DNA from: Lachnospiraceae bacterium
Lineage (GTDB): Bacteria > Bacillota > Clostridia > Lachnospirales > Lachnospiraceae
Direction of reading: 5' to 3'
Length of the DNA: 64,000 nucleotides
Assembly: GCA_009911505.1 (NCBI GenBank)
Contig: QXXL01000028.1
Span: 29,836-93,835 of the forward strand
Notes under the pieces: generated by a model
What the model was told of the DNA's origin: nothing
Database searches by the model: none
The model's input: the letters and a program-made list of their open reading frames with translations, nothing else
Shown here: in pieces, positions 55,425 to 63,732 of the stretch
How positions within the stretch are numbered: position 1 is the stretch's first letter
Layout of the letters: the number at the start of each line of letters is the position of its first letter
Translations under genes and position numbers: made by a program

Positions 55425-55460
55425 ACAATCACCTACCTTTAATATGTGCTAATTATATGG

Positions 55461-55771
55461 TAATACAATTATACCAGACGCACGGCAGAAGTGCAAAGTC
55501 TTTATTGTGAAATACTGAATAAGATAATCGGCTTTCATGGTATCACGATTGAATTATGCGGCTCGTGGATTTGGGCTTTTGATTCGTATAACTACCGGAA
55601 AGAATTAAAAGAGATGGGATTCAAATATGCATCCAAAAAAAAGCCTGGTATTGGCATAGCGAAAGCTTCAACAAGAAAAGCCACAAGACACTAAGCATGG
55701 ATGATATACGGAGCTATTACGGTAGTACAGAAGTTAAAACAGAACACAGGGCACTGTTAAAGCATGCATAA
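55461..55771 (+). pseudogene. Remnant of a DnaJ-like element protein, truncated and frameshifted
   Basis: The C-terminal part of a DnaJ-like protein common in Firmicute elements: LNKIIGFHGITIELCGSWIW, then YRKELKEMGFKYASKKK. At a run of eight A (55634-55641) the frame is lost; one frame over it continues AWYWHSESFNKKSHKTLSMD, DIRSYYGSTEVKTEH to TAA at 55771. One further A restores it. The N-terminal J domain is absent; only a TAA precedes the homology at 55461. Because the break is in a homopolymer, it may be polymerase slippage, a sequence error or true decay. Confidence 0.7.
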
Positions 55772-55887
55772 GTACAGGCGTAAAAAAATGTGTGTAACCA
55801 AATACGGCTACACCCTGATATATAAGATAAGTAGATTTACAAGTAATTACAATACAAAATATTAAAATGAAAAGGATGGTAATCATT

Positions 55888-56158
55888 ATGAAAAGAACAA
55901 TTAAGACAATCGCAACTGTTGCTACTGTAGAAATCATGCTTGTATGCGCGTATCTGTTAGGAACCACACAAGCCGAAACGGTTACGGAAATTAGGGAAAT
56001 CGAAAAGACGGTTGAAGTTGTACCAAATGGCTATATAGACACAACTTCAGAAGAATTTCAAAAAGAACTATGTAGACATACGGAAAGTTGTATATTTCGA
56101 AGTCGTGGACGGATTGCAATTGTATTATGAGGATGGATCTGGATACTATTGGGAATAA
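55888..56158 (+). pseudogene. Exported or membrane-anchored small protein, frameshifted
   Basis: Starts MKRTIKTIATVATVEIMLVC (AAGGA about 11 bases ahead), a membrane or signal segment, then QAETVTEIREIEKTVEVVPN, GYIDTTSEEFQKE. Near 56068 the frame changes; the other frame continues YVDIRKVVYFEVVDGLQLYY, EDGSGYYWE to TAA at 56158. Reads as one protein of about 89 residues with one base gained or lost. No function known. Confidence 0.55.
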
Positions 56159-56179
56159 GATGCATGCATAATGATAAAG

Positions 56180-56212
56180 GCTATGGGCTTGAACGGTTCA
56201 TAGCTTTTTTGT
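56180..56212 (+). terminator. Terminator after the frameshifted membrane gene
   Basis: GCTATG, 13-base loop, CATAGC then six T. Fits the end of the gene at 55888-56158. Confidence 0.65.
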
Positions 56213-57315
56213 TTGATTTGATTAGCGTGATTGTAGTGTGGTGATGCGTTTATTTGGCCATATTCGGCATTTTTTATGTTTATGGTTATTTATAGGTCAT
56301 GATATAAAATCGTCTGTATGAGGCAAATATCGTGTCGTAGGGCATAATGTGCATAGTTCTGATGGGATACTTGCGGTTTACTCCTGTTGTGATGGCGATT
56401 GTTGTATGTGTGGTAGTAGCAGGGAAAAGGGTGTCCGGGTGGGTTTACATTTTATTTTTCGGACAGTCTGGGGGGTTCCGCTCAAAAATATTAAGTACCT
56501 ACCATATATATCCCCTGCCTATAAAAATTGAGAAAAAATTAGCCATATATAGCTTGTCCAATAGCAACATTAGCAAATTAATCCTATATCCCTAAAAATC
56601 AAGCATACACATTAGATTTTTAAAATAATGCACTGATACCCTATCAATTTATCACCTATATAGCTTTTGTCCAGAAATTAAAGATGTACCATTAATTACA
56701 GGGCAAAAGTTGTATCTCTCTATGAAAAGATAAGTGTATATTTCAATTAGCCTATAATTATCAAACGATATATTATATTTGAAATTTGACTTATTTAATT
56801 ACCACAGCACCTAAATATAAAAATACAACATTTACAAATCTCTACTTTCCCAAACACATTTAGGTCTGCTACAGAGGTCATTTTGTGTCAGTCAATATCT
56901 AAATAGACTCATATTATCAAGAGAAGATAATATTCGTGATTGTTTGCTAATGCAAAAATCACTCCATAAATAAATCAATTATCATTTATGGTAACGGTTA
57001 CTAAATATCATATCCCAATACAGGGGGAGAGGGGTATGTTTCAATTCCCGCATATAAAATCATATATACAGGGTATACTCCTTTTAAAAATATGCCCTTT
57101 TATCGCCAGTAATCTAATATACATGTTAGAATTTCAGTAGTAATATAATTATCCTGCCAATTTATCACCTGTTTCTGTTACGTCTAAAATTCTAATATAC
57201 ATCATTGATTACAGGCCAAAAAAAGATATCCCACGAAAGATACTATATAAAAGGGGTAGGGGTACTTTACAAATCCAGAATATATTTTTCTACATATAAG
57301 ATATACCCTCTCTGA
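56213..57315. other. AT-rich gene-free stretch with degenerate repeats
   Basis: No convincing gene in 1.1 kb; one open frame (56347-56595) has a hydrophobic start but no ribosome site or known domain. Two imperfect 95-base direct repeats are visible: 56645-56740 and 57143-57240, sharing CAATTTATCACCT and ATTACAGG(G/C)CAAAA at the same spacing. A small palindrome TCTAA..TTAGA lies at about 57115. It may hold an origin, a transfer site, or ends of lost insertions. Confidence 0.45.
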
Positions 57316-57473
57316 ATGCTCATGTACGGTAAAGAAGCAAGCAACCGAAAACAAGAAATAGACCGCCAGCACCACACTATTCCGCGCCAAAGAAACCAAA
57401 GACCAAAAGACAAGCATTGTGGAAAAAATCTAAACTTTTGGATTTTTCCATAATGCCGACTACTACGGAATCA
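57316..57473. repeat. Copy A of the 158-bp repeat
   Basis: Nearly identical to 59673-59829 (differences are a few substitutions and one-base indels). It begins ATGCTCATGTAC and ends GACTACTACGG; contains AAGACAAGCATTGTGGAAAA and the arm of an imperfect 17-bp hairpin. Lies about 30 bases before the gntR operon promoter. Confidence 0.85.
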
Positions 57474-57505
57474 CACTCACTCTCCATCTTTTCATAAAAA
57501 GGGTA

Positions 57506-57553
57506 TTGACAATGACATCAAAAGCGCATATACTGTACTTATCGAACAAGTAC
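57506..57553 (+). promoter_or_regulatory. Promoter and operator of the gntR-ABC operon
   Basis: TTGACA (57506-57511), 17-base spacer, TATACT (57529-57534), directly followed by the inverted repeat GTACTT-atcgaac-AAGTAC (57535-57553) at the expected transcription start. This is the textbook layout for autorepression by a GntR regulator of the YtrA type. Confidence 0.8.
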
Positions 57554-57591
57554 GAATATTACAGACAATACACATAGAGAGGAGTGAATAA

Positions 57592-57963
57592 ATGGAAATA
57601 ATCATAAGTAACAGCAGTGATAAGCCTATTTATGAGCAAATATGTATGCAGGTCAAAAATCTAATTATGAACGGAACTTTATCTGCTGGTGAAGCGTTAC
57701 CGTCCATGAGGGTATTAGCAAAAGACTTGCATATCAGTGTTATTACTGTCCAAAGGGCTTATGAAGATTTGACCCGTGACGGATTCATAGAAACTGTATC
57801 TGGAAAAGGGAGCTTTGTTGCAGCCCAAAACAAGGAGTTTATCCAAGAAGAACAGTTGCGTGTAGCAGAGGAATTGTTACAAAAGGTTGCGGAAATCGGC
57901 AGAGCACATGGAATCAGTTATGAACAAATGACAAATATTCTAAAGTTGTTTTACGAAGAATAA
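57592..57963 (+). CDS. GntR-family regulator (YtrA type)
   Basis: A 123-residue regulator. The winged helix (YEQICMQVKNLIMNGTLSAG, EALPSMRVLAKDLHISVITVQ, RAYEDLTRDGFIETVSGKGS) is complete; the short helical C-terminal part without an effector domain defines the YtrA/YhcF subgroup, whose members repress linked ABC transporter operons in Bacillus and relatives and respond to cell-wall-active antibiotics. GGAGTG ribosome site. Followed by an ATPase gene after 15 bp. Confidence 0.93.
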   Translation: MEIIISNSSDKPIYEQICMQVKNLIMNGTLSAGEALPSMRVLAKDLHISVITVQRAYEDLTRDGFIETVSGKGSFVAAQNKEFIQEEQLRVAEELLQKVAEIGRAHGISYEQMTNILKLFYEE

Positions 57964-57978
57964 ACAGGAGGCGAGGAC

Positions 57979-58836
57979 ATGGAAAAAAACAACATTTTAG
58001 TACGGGATTTATGCAAACAGTTTGACGAATTTTTGTTAGACCATGTTTCATTTCAAGTTCCGAAAGGCAGGATTGTCGGCTTTATTGGCGAAAACGGGGC
58101 AGGTAAGAGTACGACCATTAACCTAATACTTGATGAATTAAAAAAGGATAATGGGCAAATACAGATTTTTGGTATGGAACATACAAGTTCTTCTGTCAAG
58201 GAAGATATAGGCGTTGTCTTTGACGAGTGCAATTTCCATGATGTATTTAATGTGTCAGACATTGAAAAAATACTGTCCGGCGTATATAAATCATGGGATA
58301 GCAGCCTTTACAGACAGTACCTAAAAAAATTCAAAATCCCCGAAAGAAAACAAATAGGCTCTTTTTCAAAGGGCATGAAAATGAAGCTATCCATTATTTG
58401 CGCTATGGCACATAAACCGAAGTTGTTGATTTTAGATGAAGCGACTACGGGACTTGACCCGGTTGTGCGTGATGAAATGTTAGATTTATTTTTAGAATTT
58501 ATACAAGACGAGGAATGTTCTATTTTCTTTTCCTCTCACATCACGTCGGACATACAAAAGATTGCGGATTATGTAATCTTGATCCATCAAGGCAAAATTA
58601 TTTTTGAGGAACAAAAAGACGACCTTGTTTATCATTTTGGGATATTGAAGTGCGGGAGGGAAAAGTTTGCTTCCATTTCCCCGGATGATTATATTATCCA
58701 CAGGGTTACAAATGTCAGTGTGGAGTGTCTTGTACGTGACAAAGAAGCGATAAAGCGCAAATACAAAGATATTGTAGTTGATAATGCAACATTGGAAGAT
58801 ATTATGCTTTTTTACATCAAAGGAGGTGCAGCATGA
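57979..58836 (+). CDS. ABC transporter ATP-binding protein (YtrB/BcrA type)
   Basis: A 285-residue ATPase: Walker A GFIGENGAGKSTTINLI (about residues 34-50), signature SFSKGMKMKLSIICAMAHKP, Walker B LLILDEATTGLD, switch histidine FFSSHITSDIQ. The K-G-M-K variant of the signature is usual in the drug- and bacteriocin-export class. C-terminal 70 residues form a regulatory extension. Strong AGGAGG site. Overlaps the permease by 4 bp. Confidence 0.95.
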   Translation: MEKNNILVRDLCKQFDEFLLDHVSFQVPKGRIVGFIGENGAGKSTTINLILDELKKDNGQIQIFGMEHTSSSVKEDIGVVFDECNFHDVFNVSDIEKILSGVYKSWDSSLYRQYLKKFKIPERKQIGSFSKGMKMKLSIICAMAHKPKLLILDEATTGLDPVVRDEMLDLFLEFIQDEECSIFFSSHITSDIQKIADYVILIHQGKIIFEEQKDDLVYHFGILKCGREKFASISPDDYIIHRVTNVSVECLVRDKEAIKRKYKDIVVDNATLEDIMLFYIKGGAA

Positions 58837-59465
58837 AAGGTTTAATTTACAAAGATATTACAATTTTCTTTAAGAGTATTGACAAAAAGCTGGTTCTGAT
58901 AGCAGTTGGAGCAATTATATTACTCATGGTCAATACCAGAGTTTATGCGGGGCTGTTTGCTTCTGTAATGCTCGCCATGACAATAGGCATGCAGAATATA
59001 ATGAGTTTTGCAAGTGATGAAAAGGCAAGCTGGAAAAAATATCAGTTAGCAATGCCTGTAAACGCAGTTTCAGTAGTGGCAGGCAAATATATTTCCGTTA
59101 TTTGTACATTGGCAGTCAGCATTGTGGGAAGCATTATATTAAATCTTTTACCGAGTATTGCTTTTCAGAGTTTCAATGTTACTGTTTGGGGAGTATCTGC
59201 TGCTGTATCTCTGATTCTTCCGTTATTATGGACTGGAATCTGTCTGCCATTAACCTATTGGTTTGGTTTCCGTTCTGCGCAGACAATGGGTCTTTTTGTA
59301 GTAATTCCCATGTTCTATTTTGTCAAATATTTTGAAGATGGGGCTGGATTTTCTGCTATGACAAATTCTATATTTTCTTATATTGTTATTGCAGGAATTG
59401 CAGTGGTAATCCTCTTTATAATTTCAATGATAATAAGTACGATAGGGTACAATAGAAAGAAATAA
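58833..59465 (+). CDS. ABC-2 type permease
   Basis: A 210-residue membrane protein with six hydrophobic segments (about residues 18-35, 40-58, 84-105, 113-135, 145-165, 172-200). The N-terminal DITIFFKSIDKKL and SFASDEKASWKKYQLAMPV segments match the YhcI/YtrC-like half-transporter permeases paired with YtrB. Likely exports or handles an amphipathic peptide or lipid (inference). Shares the gntR operator. Confidence 0.88.
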   Translation: MKGLIYKDITIFFKSIDKKLVLIAVGAIILLMVNTRVYAGLFASVMLAMTIGMQNIMSFASDEKASWKKYQLAMPVNAVSVVAGKYISVICTLAVSIVGSIILNLLPSIAFQSFNVTVWGVSAAVSLILPLLWTGICLPLTYWFGFRSAQTMGLFVVIPMFYFVKYFEDGAGFSAMTNSIFSYIVIAGIAVVILFIISMIISTIGYNRKK

Positions 59466-59672
59466 TATGGCTATTGGACTATATAGTAATCTCAAGAAAT
59501 TATAAAAGAGGTGATGTTGTGATTAATGTAGACAATACAAAGAGATACAACCTTTAATGGGTATTTTAAGTTGGGTGCCAGACTTCCTTCAGCACAGTTC
59601 CGATATGTAGCAGCACTTAAAATTCATTTTGTGCTTTTGATTCGCTTGTGGTTAATTAAGGAGCAACAGCCT
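59466..59672 (+). other. Gene start without a gene
   Basis: After the permease stop, AAAAGAGGTGATGTT precedes GTG at 59519, which opens MINVDNTKRYNL then a stop at 59555. The 12 residues look like the N-terminus of an ABC ATPase (M-I-x-V-x-N-x-T-K-x-Y-N), suggesting a further ABC gene was lost here. No other feature is seen. Confidence 0.4.
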
Positions 59673-59829
59673 ATGCTCATGTACAGTAAAGAAGCAAACA
59701 ACCGAAAACAAGAGATAGACCGCCAGCACCACACTATTCCGAACCAAAGAAACCAAAGACCAAAAGACAAGCATTGTGGAAAAATCCAAAAGTTTAGATT
59801 TTTCCACAATGCTGACTACTACGAAATCC
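59673..59829. repeat. Copy B of the 158-bp repeat
   Basis: Second copy of the sequence at 57316-57473, about 50 bases before the blaI promoter. Includes a perfect 17-bp hairpin: AGCATTGTGGAAAAATC (59770-59786) and GATTTTTCCACAATGCT (59797-59813). Confidence 0.85.
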
Positions 59830-59878
59830 CCCCTATCTTTCATATCTTTTTATAAATTCTTAAATTTTCATTAGGGTA

Positions 59879-59907
59879 TTGCATTATCACCTACATAGTG
59901 TTAAGAT
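59879..59907 (+). promoter_or_regulatory. Candidate promoter of the blaI operon
   Basis: TTGCAT (59879-59884), 17-base spacer, TAAGAT (59902-59907). The spacer contains CCTACATAG, which could be half of a BlaI-type operator (TACA motif), but no full palindrome is convincing. Confidence 0.45.
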
Positions 59908-59948
59908 ATCTATATACCCACAAGATGTTAATATAAAAGGAGGACAAA

Positions 59949-60323
59949 ATGGCACAGCAAATTTCTGAATCCGAATTGGTACTAATGAAAATCATCTGGA
60001 AGAATGGAGGGGCAGCTTTATACTCCATCATCATGGAGGAATTGGAAAAAGATAAAAACGAATGGAAGAACAATACTGTACTCACGCTGCTTTCCCGATT
60101 AGGAGAAAAAAAATTCTTGAAAATCAAAAAAATCGGCAGGAAGAATGAGTATGTGGCTACGGTAACAGAAGCGGAATACCAGACCATGCAGACCCACAGC
60201 TTTCTTGATAAAGTCTACGGTGGGAATGTAAAAAATTTAGTATCAACCTTGTTGCGGCAGGATATTCTTTCGGCAGACGAATTGAAAGAGATTGAAACAT
60301 TTTGGAGAAAAGAAAATGAATGA
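59949..60323 (+). CDS. blaI: BlaI/MecI-family repressor
   Basis: A 124-residue winged-helix repressor: ISESELVLMKIIWKNGGAAL, NNTVLTLLSRLGEKKFLKIK, KIGRKNEYVATVTEAEY and the dimer helix that ends ADELKEIETFWRKENE. Family members are cleaved or released when the paired BlaR1/MecR1 protease senses a signal. AAAGGAGGACAAA ribosome site. Overlaps the following gene by 8 bp. Confidence 0.93.
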   Translation: MAQQISESELVLMKIIWKNGGAALYSIIMEELEKDKNEWKNNTVLTLLSRLGEKKFLKIKKIGRKNEYVATVTEAEYQTMQTHSFLDKVYGGNVKNLVSTLLRQDILSADELKEIETFWRKENE

Positions 60324-62199
60324 ATTTATAAAAATATTATTGTCGCTGTCTGTTTCCGGCGCACTGTTACTGCTTTTCATTTTGGGATTGAAGCCGCTGT
60401 ATAAAAACAGGTTCAGCAAGCGTTGGCAGTATTATGTCTGGATAATCGTTGCGCTGCGGTTTCTGCTTCCCTTTACTCCTGATACTACGATTGTTGGAAG
60501 CCTGTTTGAAAAGTTCGATACGGCAGCAATAACGAATGAAATCCCTACAAGCCCCAATGTACCCGTTCCTGTCAATCTGGGCAGCAACAATACAGAGCCG
60601 ATACAGACAAACCGGGAAATAACCGACACTGCCATGCGTGAGCCTTTTAATATATATGTCTGCCTATTTTTTATTTGGTCAGCATCGGCACTGGTTTTAT
60701 TTGTCCGTAAGATAACGGTTTATCAAGGCTTTATCCAATACATCAAAGCAGGAAATAAAGAGGTGTCGGATATAAAAATCTTGAATCTGCTATCTGATTG
60801 TGAAGAAAAACTGAATATCAGAACAAGGGTGGAACTATCCTGTAATCCGTTGGTTGCTTCCCCTATGCTGATGGGTTTCTTTCGCCCAAGAATTGTTTTA
60901 CCTGTCCGCGAATTTGAAGATAAAGAACTGTCTTATATCTTTGTGCATGAGCTAACTCACTATAAACAAAGGGATATGTTTTATAAATGGCTGATACAGA
61001 TTGTTGTGTGCGTCCACTGGTTCAATCCTTTTGTATATTTACTGGAAAAGGAAGTGAATAAATCTTGTGAATTGTCATGTGATGAAAAAGTCATAACCAT
61101 ACTTGATGAAAAAGCAAAGCGTGAGTATGGGGACACATTGATTTCTTTTTTGAAGTCAAACAATCTCTACAAAAGTTCTTTAGCTTCCGTCACTTTGACA
61201 GAAGGAGCAGAACAGTTAAAAGAAAGGTTGGGTGCTATTATGAATTTCAAGAGTATGACGAAAACAATTCAGATTTTGACTGTTATATTAACCCTTTTTA
61301 TTCTATCTGGTGCGGTTCTTATCGGCGGTTATCCCATTTCTGCTGCTACCGATTATAAAGTAACAAGTAAATCGTCAATACCAGAAAAGAAAGACAATGG
61401 AAAAAACACGTATATTTATGATGAAAATTTAAGATATGGCTGGTATTTAGACGATGAAAATTTAGATAATAAGGATTTGGAAAATGCTAATTCCTACCAA
61501 TATTCTTTTACACAAAATGGATATTATTGCAATTCTTATATTATTGAAATGGGTTGGAACTTATACGCTAAAAATCAAGATTATTATGGCGCAACAGAAA
61601 TTGTCTTTGAGGACGAATCAAAAATGACAGTATATTTTTCTGATTTGGTAAAAGATTATCTGAATGATAGAGAAGCTATTTCGGCAATAGAAGAATTGAT
61701 TTATTCTTTGAAAAACACAGATATTAGTCCGGCAATAGAAATGCCTTTGATTATAAGCATAACGCCTGTTGTAGCTGATGATATACCGGTTTTGACGGAA
61801 CAATATTTTCAAAATGAGGACTTGATTAGATTTTCCGCACTCTTTTCAGTATTAGACGAAACAACCCAAAAAGATTACTACAAGAAAATATATGACGCTG
61901 ATAAAATTGCACTGTTTTCAACCATTATACAAGATATGGACACAAATTTGGTTTTACAGTATGTAGATAAATCAGAACAGGATAACAAAACAAACTTCTT
62001 TGCCGTGCTTTCAAATTATATGCCATTAAGTGACTTGAAACGCTATGTCGAAAAATACTATGAAAATAATAATATTGCCCGCTTTACAATTTTGCTTGAT
62101 TGCATGACAAGGGAAAAAAAGCAGGAATGGCTGAAAAGAGCGCAGACAGATAGGAAAACTAACTTTGTCGCTGTCTTATCTAATGAATTGCTTGATTAA
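60316..62199 (+). CDS. BlaR1-type M56 metalloprotease sensor with a helical-repeat C-terminus
   Basis: A 627-residue membrane protein. Four membrane helices surround the zinc protease with HELTH at residues 211-215, and the second family stretch SCDEKVI. After a membrane helix near 315-340 (ILTVILTLFILSGAVLIGGY) there is an extracellular domain of about 280 residues. It does not show the penicillin-binding motifs of real BlaR1 (no S-x-x-K plus K-T-G set), but its last 140 residues hold repeats of about 28-35 residues built on D/N-x-I-A-x-F-S/T-x-L/I and T-N-F-x-A-V-L-S-N. The signal is therefore probably not a beta-lactam. Start set at 60316, not 60292. Confidence 0.85.
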   Translation: MNEFIKILLSLSVSGALLLLFILGLKPLYKNRFSKRWQYYVWIIVALRFLLPFTPDTTIVGSLFEKFDTAAITNEIPTSPNVPVPVNLGSNNTEPIQTNREITDTAMREPFNIYVCLFFIWSASALVLFVRKITVYQGFIQYIKAGNKEVSDIKILNLLSDCEEKLNIRTRVELSCNPLVASPMLMGFFRPRIVLPVREFEDKELSYIFVHELTHYKQRDMFYKWLIQIVVCVHWFNPFVYLLEKEVNKSCELSCDEKVITILDEKAKREYGDTLISFLKSNNLYKSSLASVTLTEGAEQLKERLGAIMNFKSMTKTIQILTVILTLFILSGAVLIGGYPISAATDYKVTSKSSIPEKKDNGKNTYIYDENLRYGWYLDDENLDNKDLENANSYQYSFTQNGYYCNSYIIEMGWNLYAKNQDYYGATEIVFEDESKMTVYFSDLVKDYLNDREAISAIEELIYSLKNTDISPAIEMPLIISITPVVADDIPVLTEQYFQNEDLIRFSALFSVLDETTQKDYYKKIYDADKIALFSTIIQDMDTNLVLQYVDKSEQDNKTNFFAVLSNYMPLSDLKRYVEKYYENNNIARFTILLDCMTREKKQEWLKRAQTDRKTNFVAVLSNELLD

Positions 62200-62206
62200 A
62201 TTATTA

Positions 62207-62470
62207 CGGTTTAGCGAGAGGCAGCCGCCTATAATTCAGACAGTTATACTCACGAACGGGGAACTTGCCGCCGCCCTGCTATCTCTGCCGGAGAGAAACC
62301 GGGAAATCATATTCCTTTACTTTTTCGGAGATTATACACAACGGGAAATCGGGGAAATGTACGGACGCTGCCGGAGTACGACCGGGTATCTAATCCGCAG
62401 GACTTTACGGCTTCTGCAAAGGAAAATGGAGGTGCTTTCAAATGGGGAATCCGAATCTTTTGCCTTATGA
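62207..62470 (+). pseudogene. Truncated sigma-70-family factor
   Basis: Only region 4 is present: LAAALLSLPERNREIIFLYF, FGDYTQREIGEMYGRCRSTT, GYLIRRTLRLLQRKMEV. The N-terminal region 2 is missing; the homology begins a few bases after the blaR1-like stop, so a deletion joined the two. The same frame is open upstream inside blaR1 but in a wrong frame there. Factors of this type accompany the transfer genes of Tn916/CTn-like elements. GGAGGTG for the next gene lies near its end. Confidence 0.75.
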
Positions 62471-62759
62471 AACGATTGTCCGGGCGACCAGCGGAGAGCC
62501 GGAAACCGTGAACGAGGTTTTACGGCATTACAGCAAGCGAATCCAAATCGCCGCCATTGAAAACGGGCATATCGACAGGGATACGCAGGACATTATGATA
62601 AAAAAATTAGCTTTTACATTAAGTGTATTATTCATCATTTTAACATTTATTGGAGCTGGATATGTTCTCTTTAATGGTGGAAAGGTCAATGCAGGGTACG
62701 CTTGTATACCTATGGTTTTTGCGCTGATTTCTATTTCCGTTTATCGAAAATACAAATGA
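62442..62759 (+). CDS. Fusion of an HTH transfer-type protein start to a small membrane protein
   Basis: The first 50 residues (MGNPNLLPYETIVRATSGEP, ETVNEVLRHYSKRIQIAAIE, NGHIDRDTQD) are the start of the HTH protein that follows the sigma factor in many Firmicute conjugative elements. The normal end (a short R-x-x-L-x-x-x-L-x-K-F tail) is replaced by IMIKKLAFTLSVLFIIL, VNAGYACIPMVFALISISVY, a two-helix membrane protein with its own possible start at 62595. The junction at about 62595 marks another deletion or insertion. GGAGGTG ribosome site at the front. Confidence 0.65.
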   Translation: MGNPNLLPYETIVRATSGEPETVNEVLRHYSKRIQIAAIENGHIDRDTQDIMIKKLAFTLSVLFIILTFIGAGYVLFNGGKVNAGYACIPMVFALISISVYRKYK

Positions 62760-62834
62760 TGAATAAATTTCTGTAAAATTATATTTGTAAAAGAAGCTGA
62801 ATAACCGCCGTACATACAGAATGGCATCCCAAGA

Positions 62835-62867
62835 CAGGAAATCAAGAAAAGGTTTCCTGTTTTTTTA
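62835..62867 (+). terminator. Terminator before the mob region
   Basis: CAGGAAA, 11-base loop, TTTCCTG then seven T. Lies between the fusion gene and mobC. Confidence 0.75.
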
Positions 62868-62903
62868 CGCCCATTTTTGGCATTTTCAAAAATCGCCAGT
62901 ATT

Positions 62904-63125
62904 ATGCCGTGCAAGGGGAGGATAGAAAGAAATCTCACAGCCGAATACGGCAAAATCGGCGGCAACTTGAATCAGATTGCCCGCTGTCTGAACGAGTACG
63001 GCGCACCTTATAACGCCCTCTCCCAAGAAGTACGAGCCGCCACAGCGGAGCTTGCCGCCTTGAAGTTTGAAGTCTTGCAGAAAGTAGGTGAAGCCGTTGG
63101 CAACGTTCAAACATATCCGCTCTAA
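62904..63125 (+). pseudogene. mobC: MobC relaxosome protein, N-terminus lost
   Basis: From about 62930 the frame encodes the C-terminal half of MobC (PF05713): LTAEYGKIGGNLNQIARCLN, EYGAPYNALSQEVRAATAEL, AALKFEVLQKVGEAVGN. The ribosome site GGGGAGGATAGAAAG that belongs to the true start is present just before it, but the start codon and about 50 N-terminal residues are missing, so the ATG at 62904 is a chance start. Overlaps the relaxase start. Confidence 0.75.
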
Positions 63126-63732
63126 AAATGCCGACTACGGGGCGGCTGAACAGTACCTAACCTCCCGGCATGACGAGTTTACCATGAAGCCCACACTGGA
63201 TAAAAACGGGCGGCTTATCCCCCGTAATGATTACCGCATATCTTCTTTGAATTGCGGCGGCGAGGATTTCGCCATAGCGTGTATGCGCTCCAATCTGAAA
63301 TACGGCAAGAATCAAAAACGGGAGGACGTAAAGAGCCACCATTACATTATCAGTTTTGACCCCCGTGACGCACCCGACAACGGCTTGACGGTTGAACGGA
63401 CGCAACAGTTAGGCGAGCAGTTTTGCAGAGAACATTTCCCCGGACACCAAGCCCTTGTCTGTACCCACCCAGACGGGCATAACCACAGCGGCAATATCCA
63501 TGTGCATATCGTAATCAATTCTTTGCGGATTGAGGAAGTACCCTTGCTGCCCTATATGGAAAGACCAGCGGACACAAGGGAGGGCTGCAAGCACCGCTGT
63601 ACGGACGCTGCTATGGAATACTTCAAAACGGAAGTCATGGAGATGTGCCACCGGGAAATGTCCTTGCGTAACATTTTTAACGAATTGCGGAACTCTCCGC
63701 TATCTTCAAGCGGCTGTATGGGGACAGCGTGA
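63097..63732 (+). pseudogene. Relaxase of the MobP-like family, C-terminus lost
   Basis: Starts at TTG 63097 (ATFKHIRSKNADYGAAEQYL; 63088 GTG is the longer alternative). The N-terminal nuclease core is complete: GEDFAIACMRSNLKYGKNQK, SHHYIISFDPRDAPDNGLTV, the metal motif in CTHPDGHNHSGNIHVHIVIN and DAAMEYFKTEVMEMCHRE. After about 63660 the sequence switches to unrelated codons (MSLRNIFNELRNSPLS) and ends at 63732; the remaining several hundred residues are missing. Initiates transfer by cutting oriT when intact; here probably inactive. Confidence 0.85.

Noticed and set aside
57202..57417. Hydrophobic small frame antisense in both copies of the 158-bp repeat (also 59652-59843), possible type I toxin
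   Set aside because: Both copies keep the frame open and it is hydrophobic, but its start lies inside a hairpin stem, there is no ribosome site, and differences between the copies do not favour silent sites.
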